NCBI GenBank assembly: GCA_934668345.1
Contig: CAKUNE010000004.1
Location: forward strand, 84,651 to 148,650
Origin: an uncultured Collinsella sp.
Lineage (GTDB): Bacteria; Actinomycetota; Coriobacteriia; Coriobacteriales; Coriobacteriaceae
DNA: 64,000 bases
Direction of reading: 5' to 3'
Positions 36,579 through 45,424 of this stretch are shown here, piece after piece (within the stretch, counting starts at the first letter, position 1; the number at the start of each line of letters is the position of its first letter). A program made the translations under genes and the position numbers. Under the pieces are notes generated by a model that had not been told where the DNA came from, ran no database searches, and worked only from the letters and a program-made list of their open reading frames with translations.

Positions 36579-38509
36579 TCGACGAGGAGAACAAGTCCGC
36601 GACTATGACCGAGGCACCGGCTGCCGCCACAGCTGCGCCGGCCCACGCCGCTCCGGCGGGCTCCGCACCCGTGGAACCCGAGGACACCGTGTTCTCCCTG
36701 CCTCTTTCGCATGTAACGCATGATATTTCGGATCTCGCCGATAACGAGGACGAAGAGGATGCCGTAGCGGCGCCCATCGGCGCACATGCTGCGGAACAGC
36801 CCACAGCACCCGAAGCAACCTCGGCGCCAGCTCACTTTGCGGAGCCCGTCGCCGCGGCAATCAACGAGAGCGCTGCGGTGTTTGCAGCACCCGAGCCCGC
36901 CGCGCCGGCGTTTCCCATAGCTCCGGCATCCGAAGTTGCGCCCGTGTCTACGCCGGCGCCCGAAGCGGGGCCATCCCCCGAGGACGGCCCTGCACCCAAG
37001 ACCCCGCAGCCTGCGCCCGCAAGCGAGTCCGATGCCGTGGCCGAGCCCGCCGCCCAGTCGCAAAGCATGCCCGCGCCGTCGCACTTTGCGACGCCCGAGC
37101 CTATAGACGTCAGCCCGCAAGACGGCGAGTCGACCGCCCGCGTGTCCGAGGAGCCCGGCTCCCCGGACACCGGCGATTCCGAATCAAACGCCGAGACCGA
37201 CACCGTCTCTCCCGGTGATACAGCCGAGATCGACGTTGCCGCCGTTGAGGCCAAGCTCAAAGACCCCGGCTCGACCATGAGCTTTGAGCCCCTGACCGAG
37301 GAGCGCATCGAGACCGACTCGACCTATGATGCCGGCACCACCACGCAACTCATGTGGGGCGCCCGCTCCGACGTTGGCTGCATACGCCCGCACAATGAGG
37401 ATTCCTACCTGGTGCAGTCGCCGCTCTTTTGCGTATGCGACGGCATGGGCGGTCACGCCGCCGGCGAGGTAGCCTCTTCCATCGCCGTCGAGACTATTGC
37501 CAAGACGGCCCCGCAGTCCGCCGACGCAGCACGCCTGGCCGCAGCCGTCGAGGCAGCCAACGCCGCCGTAATCGAGGCGGCCCTGAACGGCCTGGGCAAG
37601 CCCGGCATGGGCTGCACAGCCACTTGCGCCTATATCGAAAACGACACGCTCGCCATCGCCCACGTGGGTGACTCTCGCGCCTACCTGCTCCACGAGGGCA
37701 CGCTCATCCGCGTGACCCGCGACCACTCCTACGTGGAGGAGCTCGTGGACGCCGGCGAGATTACGGCAGACGAGGCTCGCGTCCACCCCAACCGTTCGGT
37801 CATCACCCGTGCGCTGGGCTCGGACCCCGCCATGTATGCCGACCACTTCACTCTGCATATCGAGGAAGGCGACCGCCTGATCCTGTGCTCCGACGGCCTT
37901 TCGAGCATGATTCCCGATAGCGATATCGAGAACATCGCCACGCAGTCCTCAACCGCGCAAATCTGCGTCGACAACCTAGTGGACGCGGCGCTTGCCGCCG
38001 GCGGCCACGACAACGTGACCGTAGTAGTCGTTGACCTGGTTGACGATGGCGTTATGCGCGAAGCGCAACGCGTGCGTCGCCGCAACATTACTATCGCCGC
38101 CATCCTGGCCCTCGTCTTTGTGCTGGCAGCTGGCATCTGGGCCTACACGGGTGTCACCGGCTCGTACTACCTGGGTACCTACCAGGGCAATGTCGCCGTC
38201 TGGCGCGGCCTGCCCGGCAAGCCGCTCGGACTCAAGCTCCACTGGCTCGAAAGCGAAACCAGCATTAAGCTGTCCGACCTGCCCGAAGACACGCAAAACC
38301 GCCTCAAGGCGGGCATTCCGCAAACAAGTGTCGACGATGCGCAAGACACGATATCCAAGTACCGCCACCAGATCGACGAGGAACAGACCCGCCAGGTGAT
38401 CGACGCGCAAACGATTCGCGACAACACCAATCAGGGATCGCCCTCCGAATCAGATTCCGAGAAAACCGCCGAACAGTCCGCCGAGGCCGAAGCCTCCGAT
38501 AAGAATTAG
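36575..38509 (+). CDS. PP2C-family protein phosphatase (PstP-like)
   Basis: A 644-residue protein. Residues 1-250 form an unusually long Ala/Pro/Glu-rich, probably disordered N-terminus. The PP2C domain (about 260-490) has NEDSYLV, VCDGMGGHAAGEVAS, HVGDSRAYLL, CSDGLSSMI and GHDNVTVV, with the metal-binding Asp residues. One membrane helix lies at about 503-525, then an extracellular segment. It should reverse phosphorylation by the two locus kinases. The long N-extension is atypical of PstP, which begins with the phosphatase domain. Confidence 0.9.
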   Translation: MIDEENKSATMTEAPAAATAAPAHAAPAGSAPVEPEDTVFSLPLSHVTHDISDLADNEDEEDAVAAPIGAHAAEQPTAPEATSAPAHFAEPVAAAINESAAVFAAPEPAAPAFPIAPASEVAPVSTPAPEAGPSPEDGPAPKTPQPAPASESDAVAEPAAQSQSMPAPSHFATPEPIDVSPQDGESTARVSEEPGSPDTGDSESNAETDTVSPGDTAEIDVAAVEAKLKDPGSTMSFEPLTEERIETDSTYDAGTTTQLMWGARSDVGCIRPHNEDSYLVQSPLFCVCDGMGGHAAGEVASSIAVETIAKTAPQSADAARLAAAVEAANAAVIEAALNGLGKPGMGCTATCAYIENDTLAIAHVGDSRAYLLHEGTLIRVTRDHSYVEELVDAGEITADEARVHPNRSVITRALGSDPAMYADHFTLHIEEGDRLILCSDGLSSMIPDSDIENIATQSSTAQICVDNLVDAALAAGGHDNVTVVVVDLVDDGVMREAQRVRRRNITIAAILALVFVLAAGIWAYTGVTGSYYLGTYQGNVAVWRGLPGKPLGLKLHWLESETSIKLSDLPEDTQNRLKAGIPQTSVDDAQDTISKYRHQIDEEQTRQVIDAQTIRDNTNQGSPSESDSEKTAEQSAEAEASDKN

Positions 38510-38525
38510 AAAGGGAGTGCCGCTT

Positions 38526-41396
38526 ATGAGTCGCCGCAACACCGAGCTGCTCTTGCTCATCGCCTCGGCGTTCCCCGTCATCCTGCTGTATGCGATGTAC
38601 GTCCTCACCGCGGGCGCTGCCATCTCCTTTGAGACGCTCGCCGTACCGATCGGCCTCTTTGCCGCCTTTGCCGCGGCCCACATTGCCGTGCGCATCTTGG
38701 CGCCCGGCGCCGACCCCGCCATCCTGCCCATTGTCTTTGTGCTTTCGGGCATCGGCATCACGTTCGTGACGCGTCTCGCCCCCGCTCTCGCCATCTCACA
38801 GCTCATCATCCTGTTTGTCTCGGTGGCCCTGATGGTGGGAACGCTCGCACTGGTTAAGAACCTCGACGTAGTCATGCGCTACAAGTACACCTTTGGCATC
38901 ATCGGCATCATTCTGTTAATGCTGCCTATTTTTATCGGCACCACGATCTCGGGCTCCAAGCTGTGGATTCGCATCGCCGGCTTTACCATCCAGCCCGGCG
39001 AGTTCGCCAAGGTCTTTATCGTGCTGTTCCTGGCCGGCTACCTGGCCGAGAACCGCGAGCTGCTCTCTATTTCCAACCGAAAGATCCTGGGCTTTAAAGT
39101 TCCGCGCCTGCGCCTGCTGCTTCCGCTCTTTGCGGTATGGGGCGTATGCCTGCTCGTCGTCGTCTTCGAGCGCGATCTGGGCTCGGCAGTGCTGTTCTAT
39201 ACCATCTTCTTGCTGATGCTCTACGTTGCCACGGGACGCTTCTCATACGTCATCATCGGCCTCGCACTTTTGGCCGTGGGAGCCGTGGGCGCCTACAAGT
39301 TCCTGTCGCACGTTCAGGTGCGTTTCCAGGTTTGGGTCGATCCGTTTAAGGACGCCCAGGGGCAGGGCTACCAGATCGTCCAGTCGCTCTTCTCGCTCGC
39401 CGACGGCGGCCTAGTCGGCGTTGGCATCGGCAACGGTATGGCCAACAACATCCCCGTCGTCGAATCCGACTTTATCTTCTCGGCCATCGGCGAGGAAATG
39501 GGCCTTTTGGGCGGCGGCGCCGTACTCATCCTGTTTATGCTCTTTGCCGTTCGCGGCCTGACCACGGCCGCCCGCGCCAAGTCCGACCTTGCCGCCTTCA
39601 GCGCGACCGGCCTTACGGCCGCCATCAGCTTCCAGGCTTTCTTGATCGTTGGCGGCGTTACCCGCCTGATCCCGCTGACCGGCGTTACCCTGCCCTTTAT
39701 GAGCCAGGGTGGCTCCTCGCTGCTGGCGAGCTTTATCATCGTCGCGCTGCTGCTGCGCGCCGGTGACGAGGCGACCGGACGCGAGGCCGAACTCACCGGC
39801 ACCGGCACCATGGCAGCCATCACCGACGACCAGGTCGCATCCGCCGCGGCCCCGACCGGCACGCGCTTTGCCGCCTCGTCTTCGTATGGCCGCGGCAGCC
39901 ACTCCGCCGGTTCGCGCATGCGCCGTCGCCTGCTCGACACGCCCGAATCCGGCGTGCTCGGCCGCGTGGCACTCGCCAACCGCCTGACCCGCGCGGTGCT
40001 CGCCTTTACGGCGCTGTTCGCCATCCTTATCGGCAACCTCACCTATGTCCAGGTCATCAAGGCCAAGGACTACCAGGACATGCCTACCAACAACCACACC
40101 ATCGCCCGCTCCAAGTACATCCAGCGCGGCTCCATCATCACGTCCGACGGCGTGACGCTGGCCGAGTCGCTGCAGCAGGAAGACGGCACCTACGCCCGCT
40201 CCTACCCCAACGGTAACATGGCAGCGCACGTGGTGGGCTACGTAAGCCAGCAGTACGGCACCGCCGGCATCGAGGCCGTCATGAACGACACGCTCACCGG
40301 CTCCAAGGATTACTCCAGCTGGAACAATGCCATCGCGTCGCTCGCGGGTCAGACCCAGCCGGGCAACACCGCCAAGCTCACCATCGACTCACGCATCCAG
40401 ACGGCTGCCGAGCAGGCGCTCAAGGGCTTTAAGGGTGCCGTGGTGGTCTTGGATCCGCGCACCGGCGCGGTCCTCGCATGCGCCAGCTCGCCCACCTACG
40501 ACAACACCAACATCGACGCGCTGCTGCAGACGGGCGGCGGCGAGGACGGCTCCATGTACGACCGCTCCATGGACGCGCTGTACACCCCGGGCTCCACCTT
40601 TAAGGTCGTCACGCTTTCCGCGGCACTCGAGACCGGTACCGCCAGCCTTACCAGCACTTACCAGGCTCCCGGCTCCATGGACATCGGCAACGCCCCGGTC
40701 ACCAACTCCGCCAACGAGAGCTACGGCACTATCAGCTTGCAACAGGCCTTTGCCGTGTCCTCCAACGTCGTCTTTGGCCAGGTGGCAAACGAGGTCGGCG
40801 CAAACACGCTCGTTCAGTTTGCCAACGCCTTTGGCTACGGCCAGAAGCTCGGCCAGGACCTGACCTCCACGGCCTCCATCATGGCCGACCCATCGCTCAT
40901 GACCGAGTGGGAGATCGCTTGGGCAGGCGCCGGCCAGCCTGTCGGCATGGACCACACGCCCGGCCCGCAGACCACGGTCATGCAAAATGCCGTGATCGCC
41001 GCAGCCATCGCCAACAGCGGCGTGGTCATGGACCCGTTCTTTGTTTCCCAGGTGCTCGCACCGGACGGAACCGTGGTCAAGACCACGCAGTCCCGCTCGC
41101 TGGGTCAGGCCGTCAGCTCTGCCACGGCCGACCAGGTCAAGCAGGCCATGCTCGCCGTCGTACAGTCCGGCACCGGCACCGATGCCCAGATTCCGGGCGT
41201 CAAGGTTGCCGGCAAGACCGGCTCGGCCGAGACCGGAGGCACCAACGTCAACTCGATGTTTATCGGCTTTGCACCTTACGATTCACCCACGGTCGCCATC
41301 TCGGTGGCCTTGGAGGATTACGACCAACACGACGTCGAGGCGGCCAAGATCGCCGGCATCGTCCTGACCGCGGCGCTCGCCGCCCAGGGAGCGTGA
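38526..41396 (+). CDS. SEDS (FtsW/RodA) and class B PBP fusion
   Basis: A 956-residue fusion. Residues 1-420 are a SEDS glycosyltransferase (about ten helices; WVDPF with Asp272, GIGNGMANN, EEMGLLGG, MSQGGSS) that polymerises lipid II. A linker is followed by one helix (about 490-512) and a penicillin-binding transpeptidase with STFK at 690, SSN at 745 and KTG at 897. In mycobacteria rodA and pbpA are adjacent separate genes; here they are one protein. AAAGGGAG precedes ATG 38526; a GTG at 38517 is less likely. It follows the phosphatase by 16 bases. Confidence 0.93.
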   Translation: MSRRNTELLLLIASAFPVILLYAMYVLTAGAAISFETLAVPIGLFAAFAAAHIAVRILAPGADPAILPIVFVLSGIGITFVTRLAPALAISQLIILFVSVALMVGTLALVKNLDVVMRYKYTFGIIGIILLMLPIFIGTTISGSKLWIRIAGFTIQPGEFAKVFIVLFLAGYLAENRELLSISNRKILGFKVPRLRLLLPLFAVWGVCLLVVVFERDLGSAVLFYTIFLLMLYVATGRFSYVIIGLALLAVGAVGAYKFLSHVQVRFQVWVDPFKDAQGQGYQIVQSLFSLADGGLVGVGIGNGMANNIPVVESDFIFSAIGEEMGLLGGGAVLILFMLFAVRGLTTAARAKSDLAAFSATGLTAAISFQAFLIVGGVTRLIPLTGVTLPFMSQGGSSLLASFIIVALLLRAGDEATGREAELTGTGTMAAITDDQVASAAAPTGTRFAASSSYGRGSHSAGSRMRRRLLDTPESGVLGRVALANRLTRAVLAFTALFAILIGNLTYVQVIKAKDYQDMPTNNHTIARSKYIQRGSIITSDGVTLAESLQQEDGTYARSYPNGNMAAHVVGYVSQQYGTAGIEAVMNDTLTGSKDYSSWNNAIASLAGQTQPGNTAKLTIDSRIQTAAEQALKGFKGAVVVLDPRTGAVLACASSPTYDNTNIDALLQTGGGEDGSMYDRSMDALYTPGSTFKVVTLSAALETGTASLTSTYQAPGSMDIGNAPVTNSANESYGTISLQQAFAVSSNVVFGQVANEVGANTLVQFANAFGYGQKLGQDLTSTASIMADPSLMTEWEIAWAGAGQPVGMDHTPGPQTTVMQNAVIAAAIANSGVVMDPFFVSQVLAPDGTVVKTTQSRSLGQAVSSATADQVKQAMLAVVQSGTGTDAQIPGVKVAGKTGSAETGGTNVNSMFIGFAPYDSPTVAISVALEDYDQHDVEAAKIAGIVLTAALAAQGA

Positions 41397-41528
41397 TGCC
41401 CGTGATCGAATCGGACACCCGGGGCGCACCGCAGCCTAACGGCTAGCGGCAATGCGCCACATGGCCCCAGCGGCCACACAGTAGGTACTACACACATCGT
41501 TGAGCGAATAGTTATGTTAGGAGCAGGA

Positions 41529-43484
41529 ATGGAACAGAGGGTCCTCGGGGGAAGATACCTCCTCAAGGATAAGGTGGGGACAGGCGGCATGGCGACCGTC
41601 TTCCGTGCGCAGGATCAGGTCCTCGACCGCACGGTAGCCGTCAAGATCATGCTGCCGCAGTACGCTGGCGACGCCACCTTCGCCGCGCGTTTTAAGCAGG
41701 AGGCCCAGGCAGCAGCCGGCCTCTCCTCCCCCTATATCGTAGGCGTCTACGATTGGGGCAAGGACGGCGACACCTATTACATCGTCATGGAGTACCTGCG
41801 CGGTACCGACCTCAAGAGCGGCATCAAGAGCCATGGCGCCCTCGACCCCAAAAAGGTCGCGCAGATCGGCTCACAGATCAGCTCCGCGCTTTCGGTCGCG
41901 CACAAGCACGAGATCATCCACCGCGACATCAAGCCGCAGAACATCATGGTGCTGCCCGACGGCAACATCAAGGTGATGGATTTTGGTATCGCGCGCGCTA
42001 AGAATAGCCACCTCACGCAGGACAACAACGTTCTGGGCACCGCCCATTATGTAAGCCCCGAGCAGACCCGCGGCCAGGACCTCGGCCCCACCTCGGATAT
42101 CTACTCGCTGGGTGTCGTCATGTACGAGTGCGCCACCGGCCGCGTGCCCTTCGACGGCGACGACGCCATCTCGGTCGCACTCAAGCAGGTCAACGAGCTG
42201 CCCATCCCGCCGAGCCAGATTAACTCCGGCGTCGACGCCGATCTTGAGCGCATCATCCTCAAGTGCATGGAAAAGGACCCGGCGAATCGCTTCCAGACGG
42301 CCGACGAGCTGCGTCAGGTGCTCAACAGCTACCTGTCCGGGCGCGCCGTCAATATTTCCGAGCCCACGCGCATCATTGGTGCCCCCGGCGAGCTCGGCGC
42401 CACCAAGACCCGCGAGCTTTCCGACCAGACGCGCGCCATGGTTCGTCCCGTCTCGGGCGTGAGCGGCCAGAACAACGCCCGTAGCGCCGTTTCGGGCTCC
42501 ACGGGTTCCTACGAGGTCGAGAAGCCCAAGTCCAACAAGAACAAGGTCATCGCCGCCGTGGTTGCCGCCGTTGCCGTCATCGGCATCGTGGTGGCCTTTG
42601 CCACGGGACTCTTTGGCGGCGAGCAGGTCACGGTGCCCGACGTACTGGGCAAGGACCAGCAGACTGCCGTGGAGCTGATCAAGGAGGCCGGCCTCGAGGT
42701 CGGTACCGTTGATCAGAGCTACAACGACGACGTCGACGAGGGCAAGGTCGCCGAGCAGACGCCCAACGGCAACACCAAGAAGGCCAAGGGCACCAAGGTG
42801 AACCTGGTGATCTCCAAGGGCCCCAAGCCTTCCGAGAAGGTTGAGGTTCCGCAGCTCGTCGGTCTGACCAAGGACCAGGCAGAGGCGGCGCTGGCGAGCG
42901 TTGGCCTGAAGGGCAACGCTTCCGAGGAGGCCAACGAGGCCGATGAGGGCCAGGTCTTTGAGCAGGGCACTGACGCCGGCAAGGAGGTCGAGAAGGGCAC
43001 GACCATCTCGTACAAGGTCTCCAGCGGCCCTGATACCACCTCGGTGCCCGATCTGACCGACATGACCGAGGCTCAGGCGCGCAACGCCCTCGACATGGCC
43101 GGCTTTGGCGTTGACGTGAGCTATCAGGAAAACGACTCCGTTACCGAGGGCACGGTCATTAGCTGGAACCCCAGCGGCAAGCAGAAGCCCGGCGCCACGA
43201 TCACCGTCGTCATCGCCAAGAAGTCCGGCAAGGCCAGCGTCCCGGGCAACCTGTACGGCAAGAGCATCTCCGCCGCCGTCACCGCGCTCAACAACGCCGG
43301 CTTCTACAACATCGCCTTCTGCGATCAGAACGGTAACCCCGTGAGCGGTAACGAGAACGCCACGGTGACGGGCGTCTCCCCCACCGGCAAGCAGTCCACC
43401 GACAGCACGATTACGCTGACGGTCGCACTTTCTGGCTCGGGATCGGGCACGAGCACGGGAGACGATTCCGGTACGACCAACTAA
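41529..43484 (+). CDS. pknB: PknB-type kinase with four PASTA domains
   Basis: A 651-residue transmembrane kinase. Kinase domain (about 8-275): VGTGGMATV, AVKIML, HRDIKPQNIMV, DFGIARA. A linker with Thr residues is followed by a membrane helix (about 340-362) and four extracellular PASTA repeats (beginning VTVPDVLG, VEVPQLVG, TSVPDLTD and ASVPGNLYG), which bind muropeptides or lipid II. AGGAG lies five bases before ATG 41529; the ATG at 41514 has no ribosome site. It is the last gene of the operon, with a strong terminator. Regulates envelope growth. Confidence 0.95.
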   Translation: MEQRVLGGRYLLKDKVGTGGMATVFRAQDQVLDRTVAVKIMLPQYAGDATFAARFKQEAQAAAGLSSPYIVGVYDWGKDGDTYYIVMEYLRGTDLKSGIKSHGALDPKKVAQIGSQISSALSVAHKHEIIHRDIKPQNIMVLPDGNIKVMDFGIARAKNSHLTQDNNVLGTAHYVSPEQTRGQDLGPTSDIYSLGVVMYECATGRVPFDGDDAISVALKQVNELPIPPSQINSGVDADLERIILKCMEKDPANRFQTADELRQVLNSYLSGRAVNISEPTRIIGAPGELGATKTRELSDQTRAMVRPVSGVSGQNNARSAVSGSTGSYEVEKPKSNKNKVIAAVVAAVAVIGIVVAFATGLFGGEQVTVPDVLGKDQQTAVELIKEAGLEVGTVDQSYNDDVDEGKVAEQTPNGNTKKAKGTKVNLVISKGPKPSEKVEVPQLVGLTKDQAEAALASVGLKGNASEEANEADEGQVFEQGTDAGKEVEKGTTISYKVSSGPDTTSVPDLTDMTEAQARNALDMAGFGVDVSYQENDSVTEGTVISWNPSGKQKPGATITVVIAKKSGKASVPGNLYGKSISAAVTALNNAGFYNIAFCDQNGNPVSGNENATVTGVSPTGKQSTDSTITLTVALSGSGSGTSTGDDSGTTN

Positions 43485-43535
43485 TCGCCACCTCATTGGT
43501 CATCGCGGCTCGCGCCGCAAACACATTCGCTCAAC

Positions 43536-43576
43536 AGCGCCCGCTTGCTCCCCCAGCAAGCGGGCGCTTCGTTTTT
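43536..43576 (+). terminator. Terminator of the envelope kinase operon
   Basis: A 14-bp stem AGCGCCCGCTTGCT with a short loop, followed by TCGTTTTT. Confidence 0.9.
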
Positions 43577-43587
43577 GGCGAGACATT

Positions 43588-43711
43588 AAACCAGAAGAGC
43601 CCGGCACCGTGGCGGTACCGGGCTCGATAATTCTCTGGTGCCCCCGGGCGGATTCGAAAACTCCCCCCGCGGGAAAATTGGTGACGCGGGTGTCAGCGGT
43701 CCGAATCCGCC
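43588..43711. repeat. tRNA-Arg 3'-end fragment and inverted fragment
   Basis: 43635-43658 is an exact 24-bp copy of the 3' end of tRNA-Arg (43766-43789). It is preceded by a hairpin flanked by AAACCAGAA and ATAAT, as is the real tRNA terminator, so a unit of about 70 bp (3' end plus terminator) appears duplicated. 43687-43711 is a diverged inverted copy of the T-arm region. It may be an integration scar or partial tandem duplication. Confidence 0.65.
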
Positions 43712-43730
43712 GGCAGCTCCCACAAACCAG

Positions 43731-43757
43731 AAACGGCGCCGCTCTCGCGACGCCGCC
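43731..43757 (-). terminator. Terminator of tRNA-Arg
   Basis: A GGCGGCG-based stem closing around CTCGC, followed by TTTC on the minus strand, ten bases after the tRNA 3' end. Confidence 0.6.
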
Positions 43758-43766
43758 ATAATCTTC

Positions 43767-43842
43767 TGGTGCCCCCGGGCGGATTCGAACCGTCGACACC
43801 CGCTTTAGGAGAGCGGTGCTCTATCCCCTGAGCTACGGAGGC
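43767..43842 (-). tRNA. tRNA-Arg (CCU)
   Basis: Minus-strand cloverleaf: acceptor GCCTCCG/CGGGGGC, D-stem GCTC/GAGC, anticodon stem CCGCT/AGCGG with loop CTCCTAA (anticodon CCT), TTCGAAT in the T-loop, discriminator A and encoded CCA; 76 nt. Confidence 0.95.
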
Positions 43843-43914
43843 ATGTTGTATTAGTGTAGCAGATTTGCGCCGCCACCATGCAGCGCATAGCCGCTCTTCG
43901 AGATAGTCATCTGC

Positions 43915-43949
43915 GACGTTCTTTCAATGACTACTTGTTTAAGAACGTC
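43915..43949. repeat. Hairpin of the GACGTTCTT family
   Basis: GACGTTCTT (43915-43923) pairs with AAGAACGTC (43941-43949). TAGTCAT/ATGACTA words surround it. The distal part (AACGACTAG) touches the DUF956 stop codon at 43969. Confidence 0.55.
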
Positions 43950-43968
43950 CCAAATGACTACCCAACGA

Positions 43969-44367
43969 CTAGTTGCCTTTGTGGAAGAGGTTTTTGATAA
44001 CGGAGGGGATGCTCTTGGCGCCCTTGGCCGTCACATCGATAAAGTCAGGTGAACGCACGAGCTTATCCTCGTCGACGTACTTGCGGACCGCGCGCAACGT
44101 CTCTTTGTCGTCGCGCGTCGAAAACGTAAAGTGACCGTTGTCCTTGGTGAAGATGGCAAAACGCGTGATCTTCTTGGTGCCGCGCAAAACCTCGGCGGCG
44201 ATATAGTCGACCTCGTCCCACGGGATTTGAATATAATCCTCGGGATTGCGCTCGTTGTAATACTCGAACGCCTTATTGCCCACCATCACGTTACCGTGGC
44301 TGGTAAGCCCCATCAGGCAGGTTGCCGGCGTTGCCAGATCGACCGTGCTGTTCTGAGATTGCGCCAT
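43969..44367 (-). CDS. DUF956-family protein (mannose PTS associated)
   Basis: A 132-residue cytosolic protein with CLMGLTSHGNVMVGNKAFEYYN and PWDEVDYIAAEV, matching DUF956, a family found next to mannose-class PTS operons in Firmicutes and Actinobacteria. A regulatory role in PTS expression (ManO-like) has been proposed for such genes; not shown here. It lies 120 bases downstream of the IID gene, separated by a terminator. The ATG at 44365-44367 has GGAGG upstream. Confidence 0.85.
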   Translation of the reverse strand: MAQSQNSTVDLATPATCLMGLTSHGNVMVGNKAFEYYNERNPEDYIQIPWDEVDYIAAEVLRGTKKITRFAIFTKDNGHFTFSTRDDKETLRAVRKYVDEDKLVRSPDFIDVTAKGAKSIPSVIKNLFHKGN

Positions 44368-44386
44368 GCGCGCCTCGCCCTCCAAA

Positions 44387-44431
44387 TAAAACAATCGGAC
44401 CGCATCCAGTGTACCCACCGGGTGCGGTCCG
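44387..44431 (-). terminator. Terminator after the PTS IID gene
   Basis: CGGACCGCA-type stem closing a 12-base loop, followed on the minus strand by ATTGTTTTATTT. It separates the PTS genes from DUF956, although read-through is possible. Confidence 0.75.
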
Positions 44432-44487
44432 TTTCAATGGCTCAAAAGCCCTTACCTAGCAATTCTCGGTCTTAAGCCGAAATGTGC

Positions 44488-45408
44488 TTACATGAAGCCG
44501 CAGACGCGACCGATGATGCCGATGGCGAAGAGGGCCAGGATGATGACGATCGGGCTAACCTTCTTCTTGAGGAGCTTGCAGACCAGCAGGGTCAAGCACA
44601 CGGCGGCAAGGCCGGGGATGAGCTGATCGAGGTTAGCCTGAAGCGTGGTGACCTTCACCTGATCAAGGGCGTTAGCACCGATGGAGTTATACATCGTCAG
44701 TGCTTCCTTGACACCCTCAGAACCGGAGGGCAGATTAGCCCAGTCGATAAAGGCGCCAGCAGACTGCGTGACCTTGGAGACGACCGGGGTGAAGGAGATG
44801 GACACCCAGCGCTCGACCAGGGCGCCGATGATGAACATACCCAGGATAGAAGCGCCCTCGGTGACCTTGCCCATCAGACCGCCGGAGAGGTCCTTGGCGA
44901 TGGAGGAGCCGACCTTGTAGCCAAACTCCTGCGTGTACCACAGGAAGGCGTAACGGATGATGTTCCACGCGAAGAAGAACAGCAGCGGACCGGCAATGCT
45001 GCCGGACAGGGCCAGGGAAGCGCCCAGAGCGCCCAGAATCGGGCGAAGGGTGAACCAGAAAGCGGGGTCGCCGACGCCGGCGAGCGGGCCCATCATACCG
45101 ACCTTGACGCCCTGAATGGCGACGTCGTCAATCGGAGCACCGTTGGCGCGCTCCTCCTCGAGAGCGAGGGTAACGCCAATGACGGGGGCGGAAACATAAG
45201 GGTGGGTGTTATAGAACTCCAGGTGGCGCTTAAGAGCGGCAATCTGGTCATCCTTGCTGGTGTAGAGCTTCTTGATCGCAGGGATCATTGCGAAGCACCA
45301 GCCGCCGTTCTGCATACGCTCGTAGTTCCACGAGCCCTGAAGGAACTGATGACGGAAGCAAACCTTCTTGCGGTCAGCCTTGGTGAGCTGAATCTTGTTC
45401 TCTGCCAT
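44488..45408 (-). CDS. manZ: Mannose-class PTS IID component
   Basis: A 306-residue membrane protein of the mannose/fructose/sorbose PTS. The N-terminal RHQFLQGSWNYERMQNGGW and GPLAGVGDP motifs are diagnostic for IID. It forms the membrane complex with IIC. Start 45406-45408 has GGGGAG eight bases upstream. The gene is 16 bases after IIC. Confidence 0.95.
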   Translation of the reverse strand: MAENKIQLTKADRKKVCFRHQFLQGSWNYERMQNGGWCFAMIPAIKKLYTSKDDQIAALKRHLEFYNTHPYVSAPVIGVTLALEEERANGAPIDDVAIQGVKVGMMGPLAGVGDPAFWFTLRPILGALGASLALSGSIAGPLLFFFAWNIIRYAFLWYTQEFGYKVGSSIAKDLSGGLMGKVTEGASILGMFIIGALVERWVSISFTPVVSKVTQSAGAFIDWANLPSGSEGVKEALTMYNSIGANALDQVKVTTLQANLDQLIPGLAAVCLTLLVCKLLKKKVSPIVIILALFAIGIIGRVCGFM

Positions 45409-45424
45409 ATGTATCACTCCCCTC

